From Porphyromonas pogonae (lineage in GTDB: Bacteria > Bacteroidota > Bacteroidia > Bacteroidales > Porphyromonadaceae), in contig NZ_CP143258.1 of NCBI RefSeq assembly GCF_036320655.1, positions 2,828,001-2,892,000 on the forward strand: DNA of 64,000 nt. The letters run 5' to 3'. Below the pieces are notes generated by a model, which did no database searches, was not told where the DNA came from, and saw only the letters and a list, made by a program, of their open reading frames with translations. This document shows positions 18,384-26,341 of the stretch, in pieces. The position numbers and the translations under genes were made by a program. How positions within the stretch are numbered: position 1 is the stretch's first letter; each line of letters starts with the position of its first letter.

Positions 18384-18725
18384 TTAGATGAAACAATAGA
18401 ACGAGGGAGGAGCCCTCAATGAAATGTGAGAAATGGAATGAAAAAAGATCCGTACATAGCGACACGAATATAGAACGTCCAAAAATGAGATGGGCGTTGT
18501 ACTTTTTACAAATTCGGCTACTGTATACGGTTGGTCGGTAAACTCACAAATAGGACAGTGATGGTGAGTCTCTGCAACTTTGTAACATGACTCAAGGACA
18601 GAGTGTGAGGAGTAGGTATCCGACTCTATGTGAAATATGGGATGTAGAGCTGTGACAATGTGGAGCGCTATGAATACGCCCAACAGCAATCGTGCCACTC
18701 TACAGTTATACAAAGATTTTCCCAT
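18384..18725 (-). CDS. Small His/Cys-rich membrane-associated protein of the uptake operon
   Basis: A 113-residue protein with an N-terminal hydrophobic segment (LLLGVFIALHIVTALHPIF) and then a HHHCPICEF motif at about residues 54-62, an obvious metal-binding pattern. Small proteins of this layout (DUF2946-like, H-x-x-H-C-P-x-C) often precede TonB-dependent receptors in Bacteroidetes and are thought to be linked to copper, zinc or haem. The exact family is uncertain. It points the same way as the receptor gene 290 bp downstream. Together with the His-rich lipoprotein it makes transition metal or haem uptake the best guess for the locus. Confidence 0.55.
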   Translation of the reverse strand: MGKSLYNCRVARLLLGVFIALHIVTALHPIFHIESDTYSSHSVLESCYKVAETHHHCPICEFTDQPYTVAEFVKSTTPISFLDVLYSCRYVRIFFHSISHISLRAPPSFYCFI

Positions 18726-18867
18726 AATTATAGTAATGATCGTAAGTAAAAATAGTTAAAATATTTTTGAAAAGGCACAAGCCCTGCCTATTTTTTCTCA
18801 TAAGTTATCGGATCGGAATGGTTGTTTATCGAGAAATGCCTACGCAAAATTTGACACAAGATATAAT

Positions 18868-19054
18868 GAGACTGTTGCAAAAGTCAACAGTCTCGTGGAT
18901 TTTGGAGGCAAAGCCCACAAAAGACACTTTGACCGGGCAGAGAAGGTAAAGTGCAAGGCGCTAAGAGTGAGTGCACAGGGAGTTTACTTCAGGTAAATGA
19001 CCAAGCGCGAATCTCGCAAGCAACGAAGCAATTGGCCTGCTATGCAACGGTCTC
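18868..19054 (+). repeat. MITE-like 187-bp element, copy A
   Basis: It starts GAGACTGTTGCA and ends TGCAACGGTCTC, giving 12-bp terminal inverted repeats with one mismatch. It is flanked by a 5-base direct repeat ATAAT (18863-18867 and 19055-19059). The first 27 bases also fold back on themselves (GAGACTGTTG/CAACAGTCTC). Inside, further short hairpins occur (for example CACTTT with AAAGTG around ACCGGGCAGAGAAGG). There is no coding frame. It lies between the small His/Cys gene and the HU-like gene. Confidence 0.85.
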
Positions 19055-19320
19055 ATAATAGTAATGAGGGTGCGGGGACCTCCTCCAAAGGCTTTATTAC
19101 AGGTAAGAAGCATAGCGTTAAATAAGTCAGGCTTTAAGATACTTATATTGTTAAATATATACGGTGCACATAACATCAAAAGAAACCAAAGCGACATTAT
19201 ATTCTACACTTTTTGCCACCACAATACAAGCAATAGGGTGAAGATCAAGCTACTATATTTTGACGTAAAAACAGGCATTCTTTTACAAAATATTTATTTG
19301 CACAGAAACGCCAAAAACAC

Positions 19321-19352
19321 TTGACAAAGGGGGTGTAAATGTTATATCTTTG
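19321..19352 (+). promoter_or_regulatory. Promoter of the HU-like gene
   Basis: TTG (19321-19323), a 21-bp spacer and TATCTTTG (19345-19352) fit the Bacteroidetes consensus TTTG-n19-21-TAnnTTTG. A nearly identical segment, TTGACAAAGGGGG up to TATCTTTG, occurs at 56007-56037. The leader to the ATG at 19444 is about 85 bases and contains CCTCCGG/CCGGAGAGG complementarity (19371-19377 with 19399-19407). Confidence 0.7.
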
Positions 19353-19443
19353 TGAAGCAGGCCCTCCGGTAAACTTATATTATTGACACTACCAATCCGG
19401 AGAGGAATGCCTTGTTTATTAATTTATTAAAACTTTATTTATT

Positions 19444-19899
19444 ATGAATTTTTCTTTGAATGAAAGAGTGCTGAAAGTAGGCGAAAAGAAAGGCACAAAA
19501 ATCTATGTGGCACGTCCTGTGTGCCAAAGACAACGTTTTACATTTACAGAGCTTTGTAAAAAAATGAGCGATGGCTCCACGGTAAGCGAACCTGATGTAG
19601 CAGCCGTGTTTTACAAGTTTGTAGCATCTCTCAAGGAGCTATGCAGTCTGGGATATGTAGTGGATGCAGGCCCCTTGGGAAGCTTCAGACCTTCTTTTAG
19701 AAGCAAGTCTGTAGATGATCCTCAAAAATTTGATGTAGAAAAGAACATCTCTCATGCCAAGATTTTGTTCATGGCCAAATCGAGCTTCAGGCGTTTAGAA
19801 AAAATGCAATATTTCCCAGTTCCGAAAGGGTATAATAAACTCAAAAAAGAACCGAAAAAGCCCGTAACTCCCGTTATTGATCCCGGGAGCGGACTGTAA
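19444..19899 (+). CDS. HU/IHF-like DNA-binding protein (HU-HIG type)
   Basis: A 151-residue protein. Residues from about 1 to 130 fit the long HU-like family of Bacteroidetes: a start without signal, RFTFTELCKKMSDGSTVSEPDVAAVFYKFVASLKEL (helical dimer part), then GYVVDAGPLGSFRPSFRSKSV (the beta arm region, with the G-x-F-R-P-S-F pattern), then a helix with conserved basics. The C-terminal tail is short and Lys/Pro-rich. These proteins bend and coat DNA; members of this subgroup are often found beside phage-type amidases. Its own promoter and the long hairpin after it suggest it is expressed more strongly than the following cassette. Confidence 0.8.
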   Translation: MNFSLNERVLKVGEKKGTKIYVARPVCQRQRFTFTELCKKMSDGSTVSEPDVAAVFYKFVASLKELCSLGYVVDAGPLGSFRPSFRSKSVDDPQKFDVEKNISHAKILFMAKSSFRRLEKMQYFPVPKGYNKLKKEPKKPVTPVIDPGSGL

Positions 19900-19950
19900 T
19901 AGTTGCCTTGCTATTATAGAGCAGATAAGTTGAAAAAAAGCTGATGTGAA

Positions 19951-20007
19951 TGCTCTTTGCCCAATCCTACTCCGGAAAGCATGCGCCGGAGAAGATTGGG
20001 AAGAGCA
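19951..20007 (+). terminator. Long hairpin between HU-like gene and lysis cassette
   Basis: TGCTCTT, CCCAATC and TCCGG (19951-19975) pair in order with CCGGA, GATTGGG and AAGAGCA (19986-20007), giving three stacked stems split by small internal loops. No T run follows, so it may act as a partial terminator, attenuator or processing site that keeps the amidase genes low. Confidence 0.55.
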
Positions 20008-20182
20008 TGAAGCTATCTGGCTGTAAGTTGAGCGACCTATCCATATTCTACGCATTACACTCATCTTTAGACATCCCTACTATTCTTCCCCACCTATGTC
20101 ATCTGCCGGCATGACTTGGGTGAGGCAGGAAGAGAGTACCTTATATTCCATTTTATTTATCTTTTATATTTACATATTTACA

Positions 20183-20638
20183 ATGAAAAAACAAGATGTT
20201 CGATATATCATTATCCACTGCTCCGCTACCCGCTGCAACATGACTTATACAGCTTTTCAGCTCGATCAAGATCATAGGATGCGTGGGTTCAAAATGGCAG
20301 GTTACCACTTTTACATACGTCGTGACGGAGAAATAGAATCCATGAGACCCACCAACCACATTGGGGCACATACTTTGGGTTACAATAGCCAAAGTATAGG
20401 AATATGCTACGAGGGGGGACTCTCCACTACGGGCAAAGCCGCAGACACAAGGACAGATGCACAGAAAAGGGCGATCATCAGACTTCTGAGAGTACTTAGA
20501 GCCGACTATCCCTATGCCACCGTATGCGGGCATCGAGACTTGAGCCCCGATCGCAACAAAGACGGTATGATCACTCATGACGAATGGCTGAAGGAGTGCC
20601 CCTGCTTTGATGCCCTGAGGGAGTATGCAAGGCTATGA
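20183..20638 (+). CDS. N-acetylmuramoyl-L-alanine amidase (Amidase_2, endolysin-like)
   Basis: A 151-residue enzyme; the ATG at 20183 is chosen because it gives the standard MKKQDVRYIIIHCSAT start, whereas the longer frame adds a meaningless hydrophobic prefix. Family motifs are in place: IIIHCSAT with His12, YHFYIRRDG around His42, and GHRDLSPD with His117 followed by CPCF with Cys139/141, matching the zinc ligands of T7-lysozyme-like amidases. Residues 123-134 (D-x-N-x-D-G-x-I-x-x-x-E) read as an EF-hand-type calcium loop inserted before the last ligand. There is no signal peptide, as in phage endolysins that need a holin. It overlaps the next gene by ATGA. It cleaves the bond between N-acetylmuramic acid and L-alanine in peptidoglycan. 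Confidence 0.9.
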   Translation: MKKQDVRYIIIHCSATRCNMTYTAFQLDQDHRMRGFKMAGYHFYIRRDGEIESMRPTNHIGAHTLGYNSQSIGICYEGGLSTTGKAADTRTDAQKRAIIRLLRVLRADYPYATVCGHRDLSPDRNKDGMITHDEWLKECPCFDALREYARL

Positions 20639-20841
20639 AACCAACACATCATCAACTAAGATACACGGAACTGATAATGGCTTGCCTCCTGGCTACGGCT
20701 GGGATGTGTCTACTCTTTGTCGCCTTCTATGCCCCACCTCAAGGGGAAATACACACAAGTGTACTGGTGGCGTATGGAGAAGTAATGACCTTTGCCGGAG
20801 GGCTCATGGGGATAGACTATCATTACCGAAGGAATGCTTAG
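20635..20841 (+). CDS. Holin-like two-helix membrane protein
   Basis: A 68-residue protein with two hydrophobic segments (about residues 12-33 and 40-60) and a short charged C-terminus (DYHYRRNA), the classic form of a small phage holin. Its ATG overlaps the amidase stop (ATGA), so translation is coupled. The amidase has no signal peptide of its own, so a pore protein beside it makes functional sense. No family name can be given from sequence alone; holin is inferred from size, topology and position between an amidase and a spanin-like lipoprotein. Confidence 0.6.
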   Translation: MKPTHHQLRYTELIMACLLATAGMCLLFVAFYAPPQGEIHTSVLVAYGEVMTFAGGLMGIDYHYRRNA

Positions 20842-20887
20842 AGAATTAATAAGGACAAAAGCCAATGTTTATAATTTCAGACACAAC

Positions 20888-21391
20888 ATGAATACAAATT
20901 TTATATACTTTATCGCATTATCGGCTATGGTGGCTTTAAATACGAGCTGCAGAACTTCTAAAAAACCGATCCAGGTAGTGGCAGCACATACATCCATAGG
21001 GCTGGTTAGTGTAGATAGTTCTGTAAAAAGTAAAGCAGAGAAAAGGATCGCCGAGACTAGGAGTATGACTATAGAGGAAGAAATTACCGAGATCACGGGG
21101 ATTCCTTCGGGCAACATGCATAAGACCCAAGTGAAAAGAATGAAACGGTACCTTTATGCAACTACAAACAAACAACAGGAACAGGAGCAGACATTATATT
21201 CTCTAAAGAAGACAGACACGCTATGCATGCAATATGACCAAAATCGCCTGAACAAATCGGGCTCGAAAATACGGGAAAGTATTATGAATGTAAAATGGAT
21301 TCTAGGCATGGTACTGGCAATCTCTCTCACAGGAATAATAATTTATAGATTGCATCCCTATCTGATCAAGAAAATGAGATATTCTTGCTGA
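20888..21391 (+). CDS. Lipoprotein with C-terminal membrane anchor (unimolecular spanin-like)
   Basis: A 167-residue protein. The ATG at 20888 gives a good lipoprotein signal (hydrophobic core, then LNTSC, Cys at 21); an upstream start at 20834 would add a basic prefix and overlap the holin-like gene. The middle is charged and Gln/Lys/Glu-rich, likely helical. Residues 137-153 (WILGMVLAISLTGIIIY) form a single membrane helix followed by a basic tail. A lipid anchor at one end and an inner-membrane helix at the other is the layout of unimolecular spanins such as T1 gp11, which join and fuse the two membranes in phage lysis. The assignment rests on topology and context, not on sequence similarity. 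Confidence 0.55.
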   Translation: MNTNFIYFIALSAMVALNTSCRTSKKPIQVVAAHTSIGLVSVDSSVKSKAEKRIAETRSMTIEEEITEITGIPSGNMHKTQVKRMKRYLYATTNKQQEQEQTLYSLKKTDTLCMQYDQNRLNKSGSKIRESIMNVKWILGMVLAISLTGIIIYRLHPYLIKKMRYSC

Positions 21392-21443
21392 TAGCTATAG
21401 CATACCCACAAACCGATAAGCAATTCAAAACAGGTGATTAACA

Positions 21444-21630
21444 GAGACTGTTGCAAAAGTCAACAGTCTCGTGGATTTTGGAGGCAAAGCCGACAAAAGA
21501 CACTTTGACCGGGCAGAGAAGGTAAAGTGCAAGGCGCTAAGAGTGAGCGCACAGGGAGTTTACTTCAGGTAAATGACCAAGCGCGAATCTCGCAAGCAAC
21601 GAGGCAATTTGCCTGCTATGCAACGGTCTC
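21444..21630 (+). repeat. MITE-like 187-bp element, copy B
   Basis: Same ends and interior as the copy at 18868 with a few substitutions (for example GAGGCAATTTGCC near the right end). Flanked by the 5-base duplication TAACA (21439-21443 and 21631-21635). It sits between the spanin-like gene and ndh. Confidence 0.9.
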
Positions 21631-21745
21631 TAACAATATTATCCTGATTGACCCAACCTCTCACACAGCAAATACAACCTTTTTTCTTTAATGGATGTTG
21701 TATTCTATAACATAAATTATTTTAATAACACCGATACATTATAAT

Positions 21746-23053
21746 ATGAATGCGAACATACCCGACAGTAAATTACCCCGATTAGTGATTATCGGTGGAG
21801 GTTTCGGTGGGCTTAAACTGGCACAGAAGATAGATGATAAAAAGTTTCAGACTGTACTGATAGATAAGAACAATTACCATCAATTTCCTCCACTGATCTA
21901 TCAAGTGGCTTCATCAGGGTTGGAGCCAAGCTCCATAGCTTTCCCTTTCAGGTCCGTACTGCGAAGGCGGAAGAACTTTTACTTCCGACTTGCTGCCTTG
22001 GAAGCTGTGGATACAGAGAATAAAACGATACGCACCAATATAGGCGAACTAAAGTATGACTATTTGGTATTGGCCTGTGGAGGCACTACAAATTATTTTG
22101 GGAACAAACACATCGCACGCTACGCGCTACCTATGAAATCGCTGTATGAATCGATGAACCTACGCAATGTATTGCTACAAAACATAGAGAAATCCTTGTT
22201 TACCTCAAAACCGGAAGAGAGAGATGCTCTACTCAATATAGTCATTGTAGGAGGAGGTCCATCAGGAGTGGAGATAGCAGGAGCATTAGCCGAAATGAAG
22301 AATTATGTAATCCCCAAGGATTACCCTGACCTTGACATCCGGCATTTTCACATCCATTTGATTGATGCTTCACCGAGATTGCTTTTGGCCATGTCGCCTC
22401 AAAGCTCTGAAGCGGCAAAAAATGGGTTGAAATCGCTGGGTGTAGAGTTGCACCAAAACACACTGGTAACAGACTATGACGGAGAAACAATTACGTTCAA
22501 GGACAATACCACTTTGAGGAGCAAAACGGTGATCTGGGTTAGTGGTATCATAGCCAATGCCGTAGAAGGGGTACCATCCGATGCCATAGGTCATGCAAGA
22601 CGCATACTTGTGGATGAATATAATGCTATCAAAGGCATTCGTGATGTATATGTTATAGGTGATCAGTCACTACTTACTGATGACCCTAAATATCCTCACG
22701 GACATCCGCAACTGGCGCAAGTAGCACTACAGCAAGCATCACAACTAGCAGTAAACTTAAAAAGGATAGAAGAAAAGAAAGCTCTACACCCCTTCAGATA
22801 CAAGGATCTCGGCTCCATGGCTACTATAGGTAGAAACAGGGCTGTGGCTGAGATAGGTAAAATCAAATGGAGTGGTTTCCTGGCATGGGTATTATGGTTG
22901 GTAGTCCACTTACGCTCGATACTCTCAGTACGTAACAAGGTGGTAGTACTCTTCAACTGGATGTGGAATTATGTGACCTACGACCGATCATTACGCCTTA
23001 TACTCAAACGTAACATACCCACTGAGCCTCACGAGAACAACACCAACAAATGA
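21746..23053 (+). CDS. ndh: Type II NADH dehydrogenase (NDH-2)
   Basis: A 435-residue flavoprotein that passes electrons from NADH to quinone without pumping ions, on the inner face of the cytoplasmic membrane. Residues 13-22 (LVIIGGGFGGL) form the FAD-binding dinucleotide fold; NNYHQFPPLIYQVA is the family's signature near the flavin. A second fold, NIVIVGGGPSGVEIAGALAE at about residues 165-184, binds NADH, and YVIGDQSLL gives the FAD ribityl-binding Asp. The C-terminal quarter has amphipathic, Trp-rich helices (FLAWVLWLVVHLRSILSVRNK) that attach the enzyme to the membrane. The length is typical. It is transcribed alone and ends at a strong terminator shared with the convergent kor genes. 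Confidence 0.93.
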   Translation: MNANIPDSKLPRLVIIGGGFGGLKLAQKIDDKKFQTVLIDKNNYHQFPPLIYQVASSGLEPSSIAFPFRSVLRRRKNFYFRLAALEAVDTENKTIRTNIGELKYDYLVLACGGTTNYFGNKHIARYALPMKSLYESMNLRNVLLQNIEKSLFTSKPEERDALLNIVIVGGGPSGVEIAGALAEMKNYVIPKDYPDLDIRHFHIHLIDASPRLLLAMSPQSSEAAKNGLKSLGVELHQNTLVTDYDGETITFKDNTTLRSKTVIWVSGIIANAVEGVPSDAIGHARRILVDEYNAIKGIRDVYVIGDQSLLTDDPKYPHGHPQLAQVALQQASQLAVNLKRIEEKKALHPFRYKDLGSMATIGRNRAVAEIGKIKWSGFLAWVLWLVVHLRSILSVRNKVVVLFNWMWNYVTYDRSLRLILKRNIPTEPHENNTNK

Positions 23054-23127
23054 TATAATAAAGGCGTACAGCTCAAAATAAATTATAAAGCTTGTTAATC
23101 GGGAATAAAAACCAGTAATAGGAAACG

Positions 23128-23168
23128 AATAAGGGTCGACTGAGAAGCATCTCAGATCGACCCTTATT
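23128..23168. terminator. Bidirectional terminator between ndh and korB
   Basis: AATAAGGGTCGA (23128-23139) pairs exactly with TCGACCCTTATT (23157-23168), and an inner CTGAG/CTCAG stem closes a 6-base loop. A-rich and T-rich flanks allow it to serve both convergent genes. Confidence 0.85.
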
Positions 23169-23202
23169 GTTTTCAGATTATGTTATGGTACAGGAGGGAC
23201 TA

Positions 23203-24228
23203 TCATTCTTCCTTAACCTGCCACACAGCGCCTTGCATAAGGAGATCATGCAGTGTACGTGTAGGATCTTTGGCTTGGAGCTCTTCGATCTGAGTCTTTA
23301 CCTCCTGATCATATACAGGAGTCTGTACATCACGTATTACACCCATAGCAATGGGGAGGTCTCCCCCCATCATGGAAAGCATCATGTGTAAAGTATTGTT
23401 CTCTTCGTGAGCATCATGCACCAAGATATCATCCATAGTATAGCCATCCTCACCTATAGTCACTGCTTTGAGCTTAAAGCCATCCAGAACAATACCTTTG
23501 TTTTTATCCTTACCAAAGATCATAGGCTTGCCATGCTGCAATGTAATAGTCATATCGTCACGTACTTCTTTGAGTGAGTAACCTTTGTGAATACCATCAT
23601 TGAAGATCACACAGTTTACCAACACTTCTATTACTGAAGTTCCCTGGTGTTTAGCGCCCTGCACCATACAGAGCTGAAGGTTCTTCATATCCACATCGAG
23701 GCTACGCGCAAAGAACTGCCCGCGTGCTCCCAAACAAAGTTCTGCCGGGATGAAAGGATCTTCCACAGTACCGTAAGGCGAGCTCTTGGAAATAAAGCCT
23801 CGAGCCGAAGTGGGCGAATACTGACCTTTGGTGAGACCATAAATACGGTTGTTGAACAGCACAATGTTGATATCAACATTCCTCCTGACTGCATGGATAA
23901 AATGGTTACCACCGATAGCCAAGCTGTCGCCGTCACCTGTAGCCAGCCATACCATCATATCAGGATTTGCCGTCTTTACACCGGTTGCTATGGCAGCGCC
24001 TCTTCCATGAATAGTATGGAATCCGTATGTATTCATATAGTAAGGCAAGCGTGAGGAGCAACCGATACCGGATATCACTACCGAGTTATGAGGAGCTACC
24101 CCAACCTCAGCCATAGCCTTCTGCATGGTTGCGACTACTGCATGGTCACCACAACCCGGGCACCACCGCACGTATTGGTCGCTTTTATAATCTTTAGCTT
24201 CAAAAGCGCATTTATTCATCGTTTCCAT
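23203..24228 (-). CDS. korB: 2-oxoacid:ferredoxin oxidoreductase, beta subunit (KorB)
   Basis: A 341-residue thiamine diphosphate subunit. It has the RWCPGCGDHAVV start typical of KorB/PorB beta chains, the cofactor-binding segment WLATGDGDSLAIGGNHFIHAVRRN (about residues 94-117) ending in NIVLFNN, and GLTKGQYSPTS. With the alpha subunit it converts 2-oxoglutarate (or a related 2-oxoacid) plus CoA to the acyl-CoA and CO2, reducing ferredoxin. In Bacteroidales this pair usually provides succinyl-CoA. The gene starts 5 bases after the alpha-subunit stop, a tight operon. Substrate preference cannot be read directly from the sequence. Confidence 0.9.
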   Translation of the reverse strand: METMNKCAFEAKDYKSDQYVRWCPGCGDHAVVATMQKAMAEVGVAPHNSVVISGIGCSSRLPYYMNTYGFHTIHGRGAAIATGVKTANPDMMVWLATGDGDSLAIGGNHFIHAVRRNVDINIVLFNNRIYGLTKGQYSPTSARGFISKSSPYGTVEDPFIPAELCLGARGQFFARSLDVDMKNLQLCMVQGAKHQGTSVIEVLVNCVIFNDGIHKGYSLKEVRDDMTITLQHGKPMIFGKDKNKGIVLDGFKLKAVTIGEDGYTMDDILVHDAHEENNTLHMMLSMMGGDLPIAMGVIRDVQTPVYDQEVKTQIEELQAKDPTRTLHDLLMQGAVWQVKEE

Positions 24229-24233
24229 AAATA

Positions 24234-26093
24234 TTATTCCTCCATGATTTTAGTTAAGGCATCCAAGAGTTCTCCCTCATCGAGCGGTTGACCGGTGACA
24301 CGGTTGTACTGCTTGGGCACAAAACCATCGATCATACCTCTGAGATACTTGGCAAATTGTCCGCTGTTTTGCTCCACAACCACGACTTTAGAGTATCGGG
24401 TAAGAACATCCCGAGCATTGCGGGGTAACGGATTGATAAACATAAAATGAGCCAATGCTACCTTATGACCTCGCTCGCGTAATTCTTCCATTGCTTCGTA
24501 CAAGTGCCCATAGGTACCGCCCCACCCTACGATGAGCAGGTCAGCATCAGCAACATCACCCTGTACCTTCACATCAGGAATCACAGAAGCTACATTATCC
24601 ACCTTTTGCTGTCTCACAGCGACCATCTTCTCATGATTGGCCGAGTCTGTACTGATAGCTCCGGTGTAATAGTCCTTTTCCAACCCGCCTAAACGGTGCT
24701 GATAGCCTTCATCACCGGGAAATGCCCAGTATCTTACCATTGTATCTTCGTTACGGGTATAAGCACACCATTTTTCAGGTTTAGTATCGAATTGCTTTAC
24801 CGTATTTGGAGTAATAGAAGGATAATCTTCGATTGTGGGAATGCGCCAAGCGGTAGAGCCATTGGCTATAAATGAGTCAGTAAGCAGTATGACGGGTGTC
24901 ATAAATTCCACAGCTATTTTGGCAGCCCAATAAGCTGCATCAAAGCATTGTCCGGGAGTAATACCGGATATAATAGGCAGAGGCGACTCACCGTTGTGTC
25001 CGTATAGAGCCTGCATCAAATCGGTCTGTTCGGTCTTGGTTGGCAATCCCGTAGAAGGACCACCACGTTGTACGTCTACTATTACAAGGGGTAATTCCGC
25101 CATAATAGCCAAGCCGATAGCTTCACTCTTGAGAGCAAGTCCGGGCCCAGAAGTTGTGGTAACTGCAAGGTTACCAGCAAAAGAAGCTCCTATAGCAGTA
25201 CAGATCCCGGCGATTTCATCTTCCGCCTGCACCGTTTTCACGCCCAGAGCTTTGAGTTTGGCCAATTCGTGCAAAATATCAGTTGCCGGAGTGATGGGGT
25301 AACTACCCAAAAAGAGAGGAAGCCCTGATCGCTCGCTAGCCGCAACCAATCCTAAAGATGTAGCCTTATTACCATTGATATCTACATAGTAACCGGGCGT
25401 TTGCTTCTGGCTCTCTACACGGTATATGCTAGCACTGGCATGTGTATTGGCTCCGAAGTTAAATCCATCGTACAATGCCCTGTTATTGGCATCTCGCACG
25501 GCTGGTTTCTTACCGAATTTTCTGTTGATAAAGTCTTTGGCATGATCCAACGGTCTGTCGAACAACCAACAGATAAGCCCCAAAGCAAACATATTCTTGC
25601 ATCGGAGCGCTGATTTATTGTCCAAGCCGAATTCCTTCAGATTATCCTTGACCATTGAAGATATGGGAGCCGCCACTAACTGCTGGGTAGTGAGGCCTAT
25701 CTCTGAGAGTGGATCATCGGTAGAAAATTCTGCTTTTTCGAGATCTTTTGCTCCAAAAGAGTCACTATCTATGATAATGATGGAGTTCGGTTTAAGGTTC
25801 TTTTTGTTTACCTTCAGTGCGGCGGGGTTCATAGCCACCAACACGTCGGCTTTAGCTCCGGGTGTGTATACACTACTTGTTCCGATGTGTACCTGAAAGC
25901 CGGATACTCCGCTGAGAGTTCCTTGTGGTGCACGAATTTCTGCGGGGAAATCAGGCAATGTGGAAATAGAGTTTCCATACATCGCGGACAGATCGGAAAA
26001 GATTGTTCCGGTAAGTTGCATACCGTCTCCGGAGTCTCCTGAGAAACGTATTACAACGTCTTTCAGTGTTTTTATGGTTGTCTTTTCTGCCAT
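24234..26093 (-). CDS. korA: 2-oxoacid:ferredoxin oxidoreductase, fused gamma-alpha subunit (KorA)
   Basis: A 619-residue protein. The first 190 or so residues form the gamma domain (VIRFSGDSGDGMQLTGTIFSDL, PDFPAEIRAPQGTLSGVSGFQVHIG); from about residue 225 the alpha domain follows, with the pyrimidine-binding region SYPITPATDILHELAKL, the QAEDEIAG motif and TTTSGPGLALKSEAIGLA. The gamma-alpha fusion is the normal form in Bacteroidetes. It is first in the operon and is preceded by a good promoter. Active with KorB in the cytoplasm; reduced ferredoxin would feed anaerobic electron transfer. Confidence 0.92.
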   Translation of the reverse strand: MAEKTTIKTLKDVVIRFSGDSGDGMQLTGTIFSDLSAMYGNSISTLPDFPAEIRAPQGTLSGVSGFQVHIGTSSVYTPGAKADVLVAMNPAALKVNKKNLKPNSIIIIDSDSFGAKDLEKAEFSTDDPLSEIGLTTQQLVAAPISSMVKDNLKEFGLDNKSALRCKNMFALGLICWLFDRPLDHAKDFINRKFGKKPAVRDANNRALYDGFNFGANTHASASIYRVESQKQTPGYYVDINGNKATSLGLVAASERSGLPLFLGSYPITPATDILHELAKLKALGVKTVQAEDEIAGICTAIGASFAGNLAVTTTSGPGLALKSEAIGLAIMAELPLVIVDVQRGGPSTGLPTKTEQTDLMQALYGHNGESPLPIISGITPGQCFDAAYWAAKIAVEFMTPVILLTDSFIANGSTAWRIPTIEDYPSITPNTVKQFDTKPEKWCAYTRNEDTMVRYWAFPGDEGYQHRLGGLEKDYYTGAISTDSANHEKMVAVRQQKVDNVASVIPDVKVQGDVADADLLIVGWGGTYGHLYEAMEELRERGHKVALAHFMFINPLPRNARDVLTRYSKVVVVEQNSGQFAKYLRGMIDGFVPKQYNRVTGQPLDEGELLDALTKIMEE

Positions 26094-26172
26094 AACGTAG
26101 AAGATTTATGTAGAGGTTTTGTCACAAAGTTTAAGTTGACATATAATATCAATTCCATAATGTACGACGGAA

Positions 26173-26204
26173 CAAAGCTAACCAATAATTAAGATGTCCA
26201 CAAA
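26173..26204 (-). promoter_or_regulatory. Promoter of the korAB operon
   Basis: On the minus strand TTTG (26204-26201), a 20-bp spacer and TAGCTTTG (26180-26173) match the Bacteroidetes consensus. The leader before the korA ATG is about 75 bases. Confidence 0.7.
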
Positions 26205-26341
26205 CATTTTCAAATAAATTTATGTCTATTAGCAACTTTGCCATTCGAAACGATAAACCTCAATAAGAAATTATGTGATTATTAAGTGATTATTATAAGA
26301 AAAGGGAAGTGGATACTCCCCTTTGGCCATCAGGGAAAAGC

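Noticed and set aside
18961-19197. Minus-strand frame over repeat copy A
   Set aside because: The same partial frame recurs in other copies but breaks differently at each flank, so it is a by-product of the repeat, not a gene of the element.
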